Below the pieces are notes generated by a model. That model saw nothing but the letters and a program-made list of their open reading frames with translations, searched no databases and was not told where the DNA came from. A stretch of DNA of 64,000 nucleotides from Cyanobacteria bacterium GSL.Bin1 (GTDB taxonomy: Bacteria > Cyanobacteriota > Cyanobacteriia > Cyanobacteriales > Rubidibacteraceae): contig JAAANX010000065.1 of assembly GCA_009909085.1 (NCBI GenBank), forward strand, positions 62,001-126,000. Reading direction: 5' to 3'. The position numbers and the translations under genes are program-made. Shown here piece by piece: positions 27,404 to 34,082 of this stretch. The stretch's first letter is position 1. Each line of letters opens with the position of its first letter.

Positions 27404-27988
27404 ATGTCAATCATCACGGAAAAATTAGATATCCTAGTCCAATTTATTGAAAGCCAAGGGTTTCCAATTCGGTCGCAATTGCAACCTGGATTAAGTCGGA
27501 GTGAAATTGAACAAAAAACTAAAGTGCTTTCATTTCAACTGCCTGAAGAATTGTATGAACTTTATCAATGGCATAACGGACAAGGAGAGGAACTTTATTA
27601 TAACATCCCGCTTTTTCGAGATACTTTTTTTATTTCTCTAGAACAAGCGATAGAAGAGTATGAAGTAGTGCAAGAGTTCCGCGATGGCGAGGAAGATGAT
27701 TTTTTGATGACCAGTTTTCCTTTTTCAAGTTTTGAAGGAGCCTGGTATATTTTACCTTCCGATTCACAACCATTGCACCCTCAGCTCGAACACCCAGTAA
27801 TTTCAGTTTTTGAAGGAATTGACGTGATGTATTTGAGTTTTTCTATAATGCTAGAGACGCTGATTCGGTGTTTTTCTGAAGGGGCTTATCAGATTAATTT
27901 TGATCGCGAAAATATGCCGATTTTAAGGGTAGTCAATCATAGTCTTGAAATGACAATTATTAAAGCCCTTAATTCGGAAATTTATTAA
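27404..27988 (+). CDS. SMI1/KNR4 family protein
   Basis: The 194-aa protein reads as a SMI1/KNR4 (SUKH) domain: GLSRSEIEQKTKVLSFQLPE at 28-47, LYELYQWHNGQGEE, a mid domain with SLEQAIEEYEVVQEF, and PSDSQPLHPQLEHPVISVFE in the second half. In bacteria SUKH proteins often neutralise contact-dependent or polymorphic toxins. No toxin gene is adjacent, so this may be an orphan immunity protein or a cyanobacterial housekeeping member. Confidence 0.75.
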   Translation: MSIITEKLDILVQFIESQGFPIRSQLQPGLSRSEIEQKTKVLSFQLPEELYELYQWHNGQGEELYYNIPLFRDTFFISLEQAIEEYEVVQEFRDGEEDDFLMTSFPFSSFEGAWYILPSDSQPLHPQLEHPVISVFEGIDVMYLSFSIMLETLIRCFSEGAYQINFDRENMPILRVVNHSLEMTIIKALNSEIY

Positions 27989-28099
27989 AGATATTTTTTT
28001 ATAATTACTATCTTATATATTAAAAATTCAATGGCGTTTGAGAACCCAATGCCTATGGAGATACGAGAGGATGAAGCGCGTAGATTGAAAATCGAGCCG

Positions 28100-28190
28100 T
28101 AAGCTGTTCAGCATTTAAACTTCTGGATCAATCCAGACCATGACTGGGTTTCAGCAACTGAAATCCGCGGTTTAAATGCGTGTTAGCTTA
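28100..28190. other. Multi-stem inverted-repeat element (possible structured RNA or MITE)
   Basis: Nested pairings form a branched fold. Outer stem: TAAGCT (28100-28105) with AGCTTA (28185-28190). Second stem: GCATTTAAAC (28111-28120) with GTTTAAATGC (28170-28179). Inside are two hairpins: CTGGA-TCAA-TCCAG (28123-28136) and a 9-bp hairpin 28146-28154/28158-28166 that includes one G-T pair. Together they read as a three-way junction on a bulged stem. The surrounding gap 27989-28337 otherwise holds only repeat copy B. Confidence 0.6.
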
Positions 28191-28195
28191 GAACC

Positions 28196-28274
28196 TTACG
28201 CTATTCTTTAAATTAGATTGTAGGGTTTGCCTTGCCTACCATATATCAAGTGTAATCGCGCTTTACCTTGAACC
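28196..28274. repeat. Dispersed intergenic repeat, copy B
   Basis: CTATTCTTTAAATTAGATTG, TAGGGTTTGCCTTGCC and ATATATCAAG...TAATCGCGCTTTACCTTGA match copies D and E. It abuts the multi-stem element at 28100-28190. Confidence 0.6.
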
Positions 28275-28337
28275 AGTGGAGGAGGATATTAACCTAGGCG
28301 AAGGAGCAATCATTCAGGAAATAATGGAGGTTAAGCG

Positions 28338-29000
28338 ATGGTAACGCTACAAATTACAAAAGAGCAAGTTTTTAGTTTAATCGATCAACTATCACCTGAA
28401 GAACAAAAAGAAATCTTGCAATATCTCATTGAAAAAACAGACAACCAATTTGATCCTGATGATACCCCTGATGAAATTGCCATCAAACGCCTTAAAGAAG
28501 GATTAAAGGAAGCAATAAATGGGGAAACGATTCCTCGATCCCAAATGTGGGATTTAGCCGTTGAAAATCGAAACGGTCAACTAATTCTTATTGTAGAAGT
28601 CAAAATTAAAAACAATGTCTCTTCAGAATGGGCAAAAAGATATCGGCGCAATCTTATGGCTCGTTATACTTTTCTCAATGCTCCCTATTTTTTAATGGTC
28701 TTCCCAGAGAGAATTTATCTATGGACAAAGCATGATAAAAATTCCACTGATGACAGTGAACCTAACTACAGTATTGATGCAAAATCAATCTTCCAACCGT
28801 ACTTTGATCGAGCAGGAATCAAAGCTGAAGAAATTAGTGGACACAGCTTTCAGCTAATTGTTAACTCTTGGCTTTGGGAACTTATTATTACTGCTGAAAA
28901 TCGTCCAGAAAACCTTGATTCTTCTCAGCGTTGGTTAGTTGACTCTGGATTATATGCTGCTTTAGCGAGAGGAAGGTTAAAGCATGAGGTGGCTGCGTGA
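28338..29000 (+). CDS. Antitoxin-like N-terminus fused to a PD-(D/E)XK-like domain
   Basis: Residues 1-70 (ITKEQVFSLIDQLSPEEQKE, then IKRLKEGLKEAINGETIPRS) resemble short cyanobacterial type II antitoxins. From about residue 75 the protein changes to a nuclease-like fold: NGQLILIVEVKIKNN (E-x-K core), RYRRNLMARYTFLNAPYFLM and a late SLDSSQRWLVDSG-type end. The joined architecture looks like a chimera of two normally separate proteins. It overlaps the PIN gene by four bases (GTGA), a typical antitoxin-toxin arrangement. The domain calls are from motif reading. Confidence 0.65.
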   Translation: MVTLQITKEQVFSLIDQLSPEEQKEILQYLIEKTDNQFDPDDTPDEIAIKRLKEGLKEAINGETIPRSQMWDLAVENRNGQLILIVEVKIKNNVSSEWAKRYRRNLMARYTFLNAPYFLMVFPERIYLWTKHDKNSTDDSEPNYSIDAKSIFQPYFDRAGIKAEEISGHSFQLIVNSWLWELIITAENRPENLDSSQRWLVDSGLYAALARGRLKHEVAA

Positions 29001-29605
29001 ATATCTATGTTGAAACTAATTTTGTCTTAGAATTAACGTTTGAACAAGAGCAAGGTTCTAGTTGTAAACAAATTCTACAACTGTGTGAAATGAGAAAAGC
29101 AAAGCTCATTATTCCCGCCTACAGTCTTGCTGAGCCTCATGAAAAATTACATCGTCAAGCAAAGAACCGCGAAAAACTTCAGCGCTCCTTACAGACTGAA
29201 TTAAATCAACTTTCACGAACAGCTTCTTATCAAACTCGTCTCAAGAATATTCAAGAAATTAACACTTTGCTGACTCAAAGTAATAAAGAAGAAAGAGACC
29301 GCTTCATCAAAAATCGAGAACAAATTCTTAACTGTGGAGAAATTATTTCTCTTACTGCTAACCTTTTAAAGGAAGCAGCTTCCTGTGAACAGAATTATGA
29401 TTTAACCCCACAAGATGCACTGGTTTATGCTTCAGTCATCAACCATTTGCAAATTAATCAACCCCAACAAGCGTGTTTTTTGAATCGAAACTCAAAAGAT
29501 TTTGATAATCCTGATATTGTTGATGAACTTGCTCAATTTAACTGTAGGATAATTCCAAAATTTGATGATGGATACAATTTTATTTCCTCGCAGGTGTCAC
29601 CGTAG
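28997..29605 (+). CDS. PIN-domain ribonuclease, putative toxin
   Basis: A PIN fold is suggested by the first strand NIYVETNFVLEL (Glu instead of the usual first Asp), SLAEPHEKL with a second acid near 46, LTPQDALVYASVINH with an Asp near 142, and FLNRNSKDFDNPDIVDEL near 160 carrying the last acids. A helical insert of about 70 residues separates acids two and three, making it longer (202 aa) than VapC (about 130). The GTG start overlaps the upstream chimera gene. I infer an RNA-cutting toxin or RNase partner. Confidence 0.75.
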   Translation: MNIYVETNFVLELTFEQEQGSSCKQILQLCEMRKAKLIIPAYSLAEPHEKLHRQAKNREKLQRSLQTELNQLSRTASYQTRLKNIQEINTLLTQSNKEERDRFIKNREQILNCGEIISLTANLLKEAASCEQNYDLTPQDALVYASVINHLQINQPQQACFLNRNSKDFDNPDIVDELAQFNCRIIPKFDDGYNFISSQVSP

Positions 29606-29629
29606 AAATAGATTCAGTGCTTTGTCTCA

Positions 29630-29918
29630 CCCACCACAGATCAAGGCTAATCGCGCCTCCTCATCAAAATTTGATAAGATACTTTTAAGCATCAAAGCAT
29701 TAAATTTATGAAGTTACAAGTTGGTACTTGAACGAGCGCGACGAAGGCGGATATACAGTGTTTGTTCCTTCTCTACCCGATTATATCAGTGAGGGTGAAG
29801 ACGTTAATGAGGCTTTAGCGAATATTAAGAGCGCGATCGCGCACCGGTTTTAGAGGAAATTGATTTAAATTTAACGGTTGAAGACATTTTTAATTGGTTA
29901 AAAATGAAAGCAGGTTGA
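29630..29918 (+). pseudogene. HicB-like/Uma2-tail chimera, copy 1 (frameshifted)
   Basis: This begins with a repeat block (29630-29687), then an ATG at 29708 opening a HicB-type antitoxin that is frameshifted after a few codons. The HicB part resumes as YTVFVPSLPDYISEGEDVNE and runs to a HIP1 site (29833-29840). There the sequence switches to the last about 80 bases of the Uma2 gene at 27066-27151. It is a near-duplicate of 30703-30991. Confidence 0.75.
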
Positions 29919-29955
29919 GTGGATGGAGGCGCATAAATCGCACTGTAAAACCTCC

Positions 29956-30031
29956 CACTATCCTTTAAATTAGATTGTAGGATAGACAACGCCCACAATA
30001 TATCAAGGCTCATAGCGCTTTACCTTGAGCC
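29956..30031. repeat. Dispersed intergenic repeat, copy D
   Basis: CTATCCTTTAAATTAGATTG followed by TAGGATAGACAACGCCCAC and ATATATCAAGGCTCATAGCG matches copies A, B and E. Copy C is at 29625-29687 inside the chimeric unit. The rest of the gap 29606-30058 is chimeric debris. Confidence 0.6.
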
Positions 30032-30058
30032 AAAATAAGGGATAAAAGCGCGATCATC

Positions 30059-30355
30059 TTAGTTTCGAGTCTGCCATGATTTTGGATCGCGTCGAACATG
30101 GAAAATTGCAGTAACAACGACACGACTTGAGATGACTCGATAATACACAGCATAGGGAAAACGCTTCACAACTGCCCGTCGAACATCACGATAAGCCACT
30201 TGGTATGATTCAGGCATCGAGGAGACACGGTTCAGGGTTTGTTCTACAGAATCTAAAAATTCATCACCCAACCCTAATTTTTGCTTTTCATACCAGTTAT
30301 AGGCTTCATTCACTTCTTCTTGAACTTCAGGACGAAAAACCAAGACATAATTCAT
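30059..30355 (-). CDS. ParE/RelE-family toxin
   Basis: The 98-aa protein has the typical RelE/ParE start YVLVFRPEVQEEVNEAYNWY, GLGDEFLDSVEQTL near 28-41, then VKRFPYAVYYRV near 63-74 and a C-terminal VVTAIFHVRRDPKSW. It is encoded right after its antitoxin (start 1 base after the antitoxin stop). ParE members poison gyrase and RelE members cut mRNA at the ribosome; the ParE-type ending (RRDPKSW) is seen, so ParE is likely. Confidence 0.9.
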   Translation of the reverse strand: MNYVLVFRPEVQEEVNEAYNWYEKQKLGLGDEFLDSVEQTLNRVSSMPESYQVAYRDVRRAVVKRFPYAVYYRVISSRVVVTAIFHVRRDPKSWQTRN

Positions 30356-30583
30356 CTATTGTTCTTGATCTTTAACTGATGCTTTAATTTGCTCCCATGT
30401 CAATACGTTTTCTGGATTTTCTTCATACTTGCTAATGCGATGATCGAGTTCTTGTTTTTGTGCTTCTGTTAAATTAGGATAACTCTGTTCAACGGCTATA
30501 CTATCCCAAATCGCAAGGACAAGATCAATTCTTTCTTCAATGTTAAGAGAGTTGATTTCGTTTAAGGTTGCTTTGATATCCAT
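30356..30583 (-). CDS. Addiction-module antitoxin (TIGR02574-type)
   Basis: The 75-aa acidic protein reads IKATLNEINSLNIEERIDLV, IWDSIAVEQSYPNLTEAQKQ, then LDHRISKYEENPENVLTWEQ and IKASV. This is the pattern of the unstable antitoxins (Pfam addiction module component) paired with ParE-like toxins. It lies immediately upstream of the toxin gene on the same strand, in the standard order. Confidence 0.9.
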   Translation of the reverse strand: MDIKATLNEINSLNIEERIDLVLAIWDSIAVEQSYPNLTEAQKQELDHRISKYEENPENVLTWEQIKASVKDQEQ

Positions 30584-30666
30584 CGGAAAGAGTGGTTGGG
30601 TTTCAGTTCATTCTACTAGAAATTGTAGTTTAACCAGTCTAAAAAAAGACTGAGCTATCGAGCCTC

Positions 30667-30760
30667 GCGCTATCCTTTAATTTAACTTGTAGGGTGGGCA
30701 TCGCCCACCACAGATCAAGGCTAATCCCGCCTCCTCATCAGAGTTTGATAAGATATTTTT
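30667..30760. repeat. Dispersed intergenic repeat, copy E
   Basis: The best-preserved copy: TAGGGTGGGCATCGCCCACC forms a small hairpin, then AGATCAAGGCTAATC and CTCATCAGAGTTTGATAAGA follow. It leads directly into the second chimeric HicB/Uma2 unit. Confidence 0.65.
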
Positions 30761-30782
30761 TAAGCATCAAAGCATTAAATTG

Positions 30783-30926
30783 ATGAAGTTACAAGTTGTA
30801 CTTGAACCCAGCAACGAAGGTGGATATACAGTTTTTGTTCCTTCTCTACCCGATTATATCAGTGAGGGTGAAGACGTTAATGAGGCTTTAGCGAATATTA
30901 AGAGCGCGATCGCGCACCGGTTTTAG
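30783..30926 (+). pseudogene. Truncated HicB-like antitoxin, chimera copy 2
   Basis: An intact 47-codon frame starts MKLQVVLEPSNEGGYTVFVP, continues LPDYISEGEDVNEALANIKS and stops soon after a HIP1 site (30906-30913). HicB antitoxins share this N-terminal fold (normally 65-140 aa with a C-terminal DNA-binding part, absent here). Beyond the HIP1 site the DNA (to 30991) is the 3' tail of an Uma2 gene in another frame. No hicA toxin gene is nearby. Confidence 0.7.
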
Positions 30927-31007
30927 AGGAGATTGATTTAAATTTAACGGTTGAAGATATTTTTAATTGGTTAAAAATGAAAGCAGGTTGAAGAGTCAAG
31001 TAACGAG

Positions 31008-31226
31008 TCATGCTAAGCGCTTATAAAGTTCAGCATTTTTATTTACAACATAATTAGCTACTTCAGAAAACTCTTGAGCGTTGTGTGTTAACCATTCATT
31101 GATTTTTGTTTCTATGATTTCTTCAGTTGTAATACCTTTTTCCTTGGCTAGCTGTTGCAATTGTTGTAGTTTTTCGTCTGGGATTTGAATTGTGAGTGAG
31201 TTTATTATCGTTTTAGGAGCCGTCAA
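31008..31226 (-). CDS. Orphan RHH antitoxin-like protein
   Basis: The 72-aa protein begins with a ribbon-helix-helix-like segment (NSLTIQIPDEKLQQLQQLAK, then EKGITTEEIIETKINEWL) and ends with a short helix (VANYVVNKNAELYKRLA). This is the layout of VapB/ParD-type antitoxins that normally precede PIN or ParE toxins. No toxin frame follows on the reverse strand, so it is an orphan. It could cross-talk with the PIN protein at 28997, but that is inference. Confidence 0.65.
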   Translation of the reverse strand: MTAPKTIINSLTIQIPDEKLQQLQQLAKEKGITTEEIIETKINEWLTHNAQEFSEVANYVVNKNAELYKRLA

Positions 31227-31425
31227 TTGATTACCATTCTATAATCACCTCTCCATTAATAAGTTCATTGTTCGGTGAATTTTATGTTGGCAATGCCCAC
31301 CCTTAAAATGTGATATTTGTTGATGCAAAGCATTAGCGATCACTATACTCGTTCCCTTCACTACTGTCGTTATTGTCGAGTAGTATCGAAAATATAAGCC
31401 TTTCTCTCTTTGAGGAATTGAAGAC

Positions 31426-31932
31426 ATGATGGTAAAAATTAAATCTCTCGCTGTAGTATTATTTGGCTTGACAGTAGTGACGGGATTTTCTTCTCAAGCA
31501 GAAATGACCTATAAAGGTACAGTAGAGCGAGTGTGGGAAGATGGTTTTCGACTCAATACAGGCGATCACGTTTTAACCATTGATGCTTGGGATGTTTACG
31601 GAGACAATACTCCCCAATCCATCACGGTTGGCGATCAGGTTACCATAACAGGAGAGTTTGAGGGAAGACAATTCGACGCTTTCTCTATTGTCAAACAGAG
31701 GCAATCTCAGTCTTCGGATTCCCCATCTCAAGCAGAAATGACCTATAAAGGTACAGTAGAGCGAGTGTGGGAAGATGGTTTTCGACTCAATACAGGCGAT
31801 CGCGTTTTAACCATTGATGCTTGGGATGTTTACGGAGACAATACTCCCCAATCCATCACGGTTGGCGATCAGGTCACCATAACAGGAGAATTTGATGGAA
31901 AACAATTTGACGCTTTCTCTATTGTCAAATAG
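31426..31932 (+). CDS. Exported protein with two nearly identical OB-fold-like repeats
   Basis: A signal peptide (about 1-25) is followed by two copies of a 65-residue unit (AEMTYKGTVERVWEDGFRLN, DAWDVYGDNTPQSITVGDQV, TITGEF) joined by a Ser/Gln linker. The copies are 78 codons (234 bases) apart and nearly identical at DNA level, so the duplication is recent. The small beta-rich unit resembles bacterial OB-fold stress proteins; the function is unknown. The second copy gained a HIP1-like GGCGATCGCG where the first has GGCGATCACG. Confidence 0.75.
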   Translation: MMVKIKSLAVVLFGLTVVTGFSSQAEMTYKGTVERVWEDGFRLNTGDHVLTIDAWDVYGDNTPQSITVGDQVTITGEFEGRQFDAFSIVKQRQSQSSDSPSQAEMTYKGTVERVWEDGFRLNTGDRVLTIDAWDVYGDNTPQSITVGDQVTITGEFDGKQFDAFSIVK

Positions 31933-31989
31933 GAGGAATTTCACTCTTGCCTCTCTTGTTGGCTCGGTGAAATGAAAATCATAATTTTT

Positions 31990-32008
31990 AGGTGGGCAAA
32001 ACCCACCC
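31990..32008. repeat. Short hairpin downstream of the exported repeat protein
   Basis: GGTGGG and CCCACC pair around CAAAAC; the block resembles the GGTGGGC core of repeat copy E. It may act as a weak terminator between the two convergent genes. Confidence 0.4.
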
Positions 32009-32017
32009 TACCTTAAT

Positions 32018-33073
32018 CTAATAAACAGCTTCCCATTCACTGACTGCATCAATGGGCTTGATGAAATACAAGCGCACCAAATCTGCAAAAATAGCTGTAA
32101 TTAACGGGAGTTTCCGTAACCGTTTCAACCAACCGGGTGCATTGCTGTTGTCAATGTCGTTGATTTTCCGATTGCGTTCGGCGCAGGTTTCTAAACGTTT
32201 GAAAAATTCAGGATGATCCACGTTTAACATCACTGGGAAGGCACGTCCTGCGGTTTCGTTGGTTTTCCGGGTAATATGACGGTCAAATTCGGTTGCGTTT
32301 AAGCCTAAAGATTCATAAAAATCTTCCCGTTCATGGACGGTTAGGGTATGGGTTGCGAAAACCGTGAGTAAGAAGAAACGCGCCCAAAGTCTGCCATGCC
32401 AAGTTTGCCATAATTGGGGCTGCGATCGCAGCAAGGCCTTAAAGATATCACCATGACGGTTCTCATCCTGACACCAGCTTTCAAACATTTGGAACAGTGG
32501 ATAAAACTCGTATTCGGGATGCTGTTCTAAATGGCGATAAATGGTGATATAGCGCCAGTAGCCGATTTTTTCTGATAAGTAAACGGCATAAAGCACCCAT
32601 TCTGGCTTGAAGAAGGTATAAGTGCGATGTTTGGTTAAGTAGCCGAGATCAAGGGTGACATTAAAGTCTTTCATCGCTTTATTCAAAAACCCAGCGTGTC
32701 GGGCTTCATCTCGCGCCATGTAGTGGAAAATGTCAGCCAACAACGGATTCCGCCCTTTCAGTTTCCGAGACAGTTCCTTAAACAGCAAAAATCCCGAAAA
32801 TTCTGAGGTGCAAGACCGTTCTAAGAATTCTAAAAACGCTTCTCTTTTCTTTCCGTCGATATGTTCCCAAGATTTCTCAAATGCTTCGGTACGGACAAAG
32901 TGATGGCAATTATAATCCGCCTTCATTTCCGCCACCATCGCCTCTAACTCTGCTTTCTGACTCGATAAGTCCATCTCCGCCATCGCATCAAAGTCGGTGG
33001 TGTAAAAGCGAGGCGTGAGTAACGTTTCTTTCATCGAGGTTTTGATTTCCGGTTGGGAGACGGCTGTTGACAT
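32018..33073 (-). CDS. chlA: Mg-protoporphyrin IX monomethyl ester oxidative cyclase
   Basis: This diiron enzyme forms the fifth ring of chlorophyll. The ligand motifs are seen in ARDEARHAGF (E-x-x-H) near 123-132 and CQDENRHGD near 210, plus EFSGFLLFKELSRK near 90. The 351-aa length is usual for AcsF/ChlA. Because it is divergent from heme oxygenase and HemN, it corresponds to the low-oxygen-type copy (chlAII) known from Synechocystis, where the MarR-type ChlR activates the chlAII-ho2-hemN genes; assignment to that paralogue is by context. AAGGAGA precedes its ATG. Confidence 0.9.
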   Translation of the reverse strand: MSTAVSQPEIKTSMKETLLTPRFYTTDFDAMAEMDLSSQKAELEAMVAEMKADYNCHHFVRTEAFEKSWEHIDGKKREAFLEFLERSCTSEFSGFLLFKELSRKLKGRNPLLADIFHYMARDEARHAGFLNKAMKDFNVTLDLGYLTKHRTYTFFKPEWVLYAVYLSEKIGYWRYITIYRHLEQHPEYEFYPLFQMFESWCQDENRHGDIFKALLRSQPQLWQTWHGRLWARFFLLTVFATHTLTVHEREDFYESLGLNATEFDRHITRKTNETAGRAFPVMLNVDHPEFFKRLETCAERNRKINDIDNSNAPGWLKRLRKLPLITAIFADLVRLYFIKPIDAVSEWEAVY

Positions 33074-33104
33074 AAGTAATTTTTCTCCTTAAAGTTATCC
33101 AATG

Positions 33105-33121
33105 GATATCATAGACATATC
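33105..33121. promoter_or_regulatory. Inverted repeats in the chlA-ho divergent promoter region
   Basis: GATAT-CATAGAC-ATATC (33105-33121) is a perfect 5-7-5 inverted repeat, and TCATTAAATGA (33204-33214) is a second palindrome. Both lie in the 169-bp intergenic region between chlA and ho, so either may bind the low-oxygen regulator. No regulator gene is near, and the operator identity is inference. Confidence 0.35.
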
Positions 33122-33242
33122 TAATGGGTTAAGCACTCTCATTCTCAAATTTTGTAAAGAATTTTACGAATTTAAGTGCAATTAGTAATATATCACTTCA
33201 TAATCATTAAATGATATAAAAGATTTGAAGAGGGATTGAACC

Positions 33243-33965
33243 ATGAGTCATCTCGCTGAACAACTCCGTGAAGGAACGAAAAAGTCTCATACCGCCTCGG
33301 AAAATACTGCGTTTATGAAATGCTTTCTTAAAGGCGTAATGGAGAGAAAGCCCTTTGCTGAACTCACCGCAGATTTGTATTTTGTCTATTCCACCTTAGA
33401 AGCCGAAATCTATCGTCATCGGGAACATCCCGTGGTCGGGAAAATTTATTTCCCAGAGTTGGAACGGAAACAAAAACTGGAAGAAGATTTGGCCTTTTAT
33501 TTCGGAGAAGATTGGCCAAATAAAATTTCTGCGTCTCCGGCGGGACAAGTTTATGTCAATCGCATCAAAGAGATAAGTGAAACGCAACCGGAACGATTAA
33601 TTGCCCATTCTTATGTGCGTTATATGGGTGATCTTTCCGGTGGACAAAGTTTAAGAAATATTGCCCGTTCTGCGATGGATTTACCCCCGGATAAAGGAAC
33701 CGGTTTACATGAATTTGATGCACTACCAACAGTGGAAGCAAAACGAGAATTTAAACAAAAATATCGCCAAGCCCTTGATGAAATTAACGTTGATGAAGCA
33801 ACGGTTCAAGCCATTGTTGATGAAGCCAATGATGTCTTTCGGATGAATCGGGATGTCTTCCATGAATTAGAAGGAGAAATTAAAGAAAGTATTGGTGATC
33901 ACACCTTTGATCTCCTGACTCGTCAAGATAAACCCGGTAGTACCGAAAAAGCTGTTGCTGTCTAG
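33243..33965 (+). CDS. ho: Heme oxygenase (biliverdin-producing)
   Basis: The enzyme opens heme to biliverdin, the first step to phycobilins. The proximal His16 lies in GTKKSHTASEN, and the distal helix RYMGDLSGGQSLRNIARSAM is near 127-145. The 240-aa length is normal. AGAGGG 12 bases upstream serves as ribosome site. With chlA divergent and hemN downstream, this is the HO2-like low-oxygen copy by context; sequence alone does not separate HO1 from HO2. Confidence 0.93.
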   Translation: MSHLAEQLREGTKKSHTASENTAFMKCFLKGVMERKPFAELTADLYFVYSTLEAEIYRHREHPVVGKIYFPELERKQKLEEDLAFYFGEDWPNKISASPAGQVYVNRIKEISETQPERLIAHSYVRYMGDLSGGQSLRNIARSAMDLPPDKGTGLHEFDALPTVEAKREFKQKYRQALDEINVDEATVQAIVDEANDVFRMNRDVFHELEGEIKESIGDHTFDLLTRQDKPGSTEKAVAV

Positions 33966-34082
33966 AAATTAGTAACTAGCTAGCCGTTTGTTTTCCCTTG
34001 TTTCTCGTCTGTCCTTGGTAATTACAAGCCAGTTAATCACCAAGGACTAATCACTAATGACCAATGACTCATAACAAAAGAA

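Noticed and set aside
31245-31427. 60-codon reverse frame upstream of the exported repeat protein
   Set aside because: It covers the promoter and start of the forward gene and shows no family resemblance.
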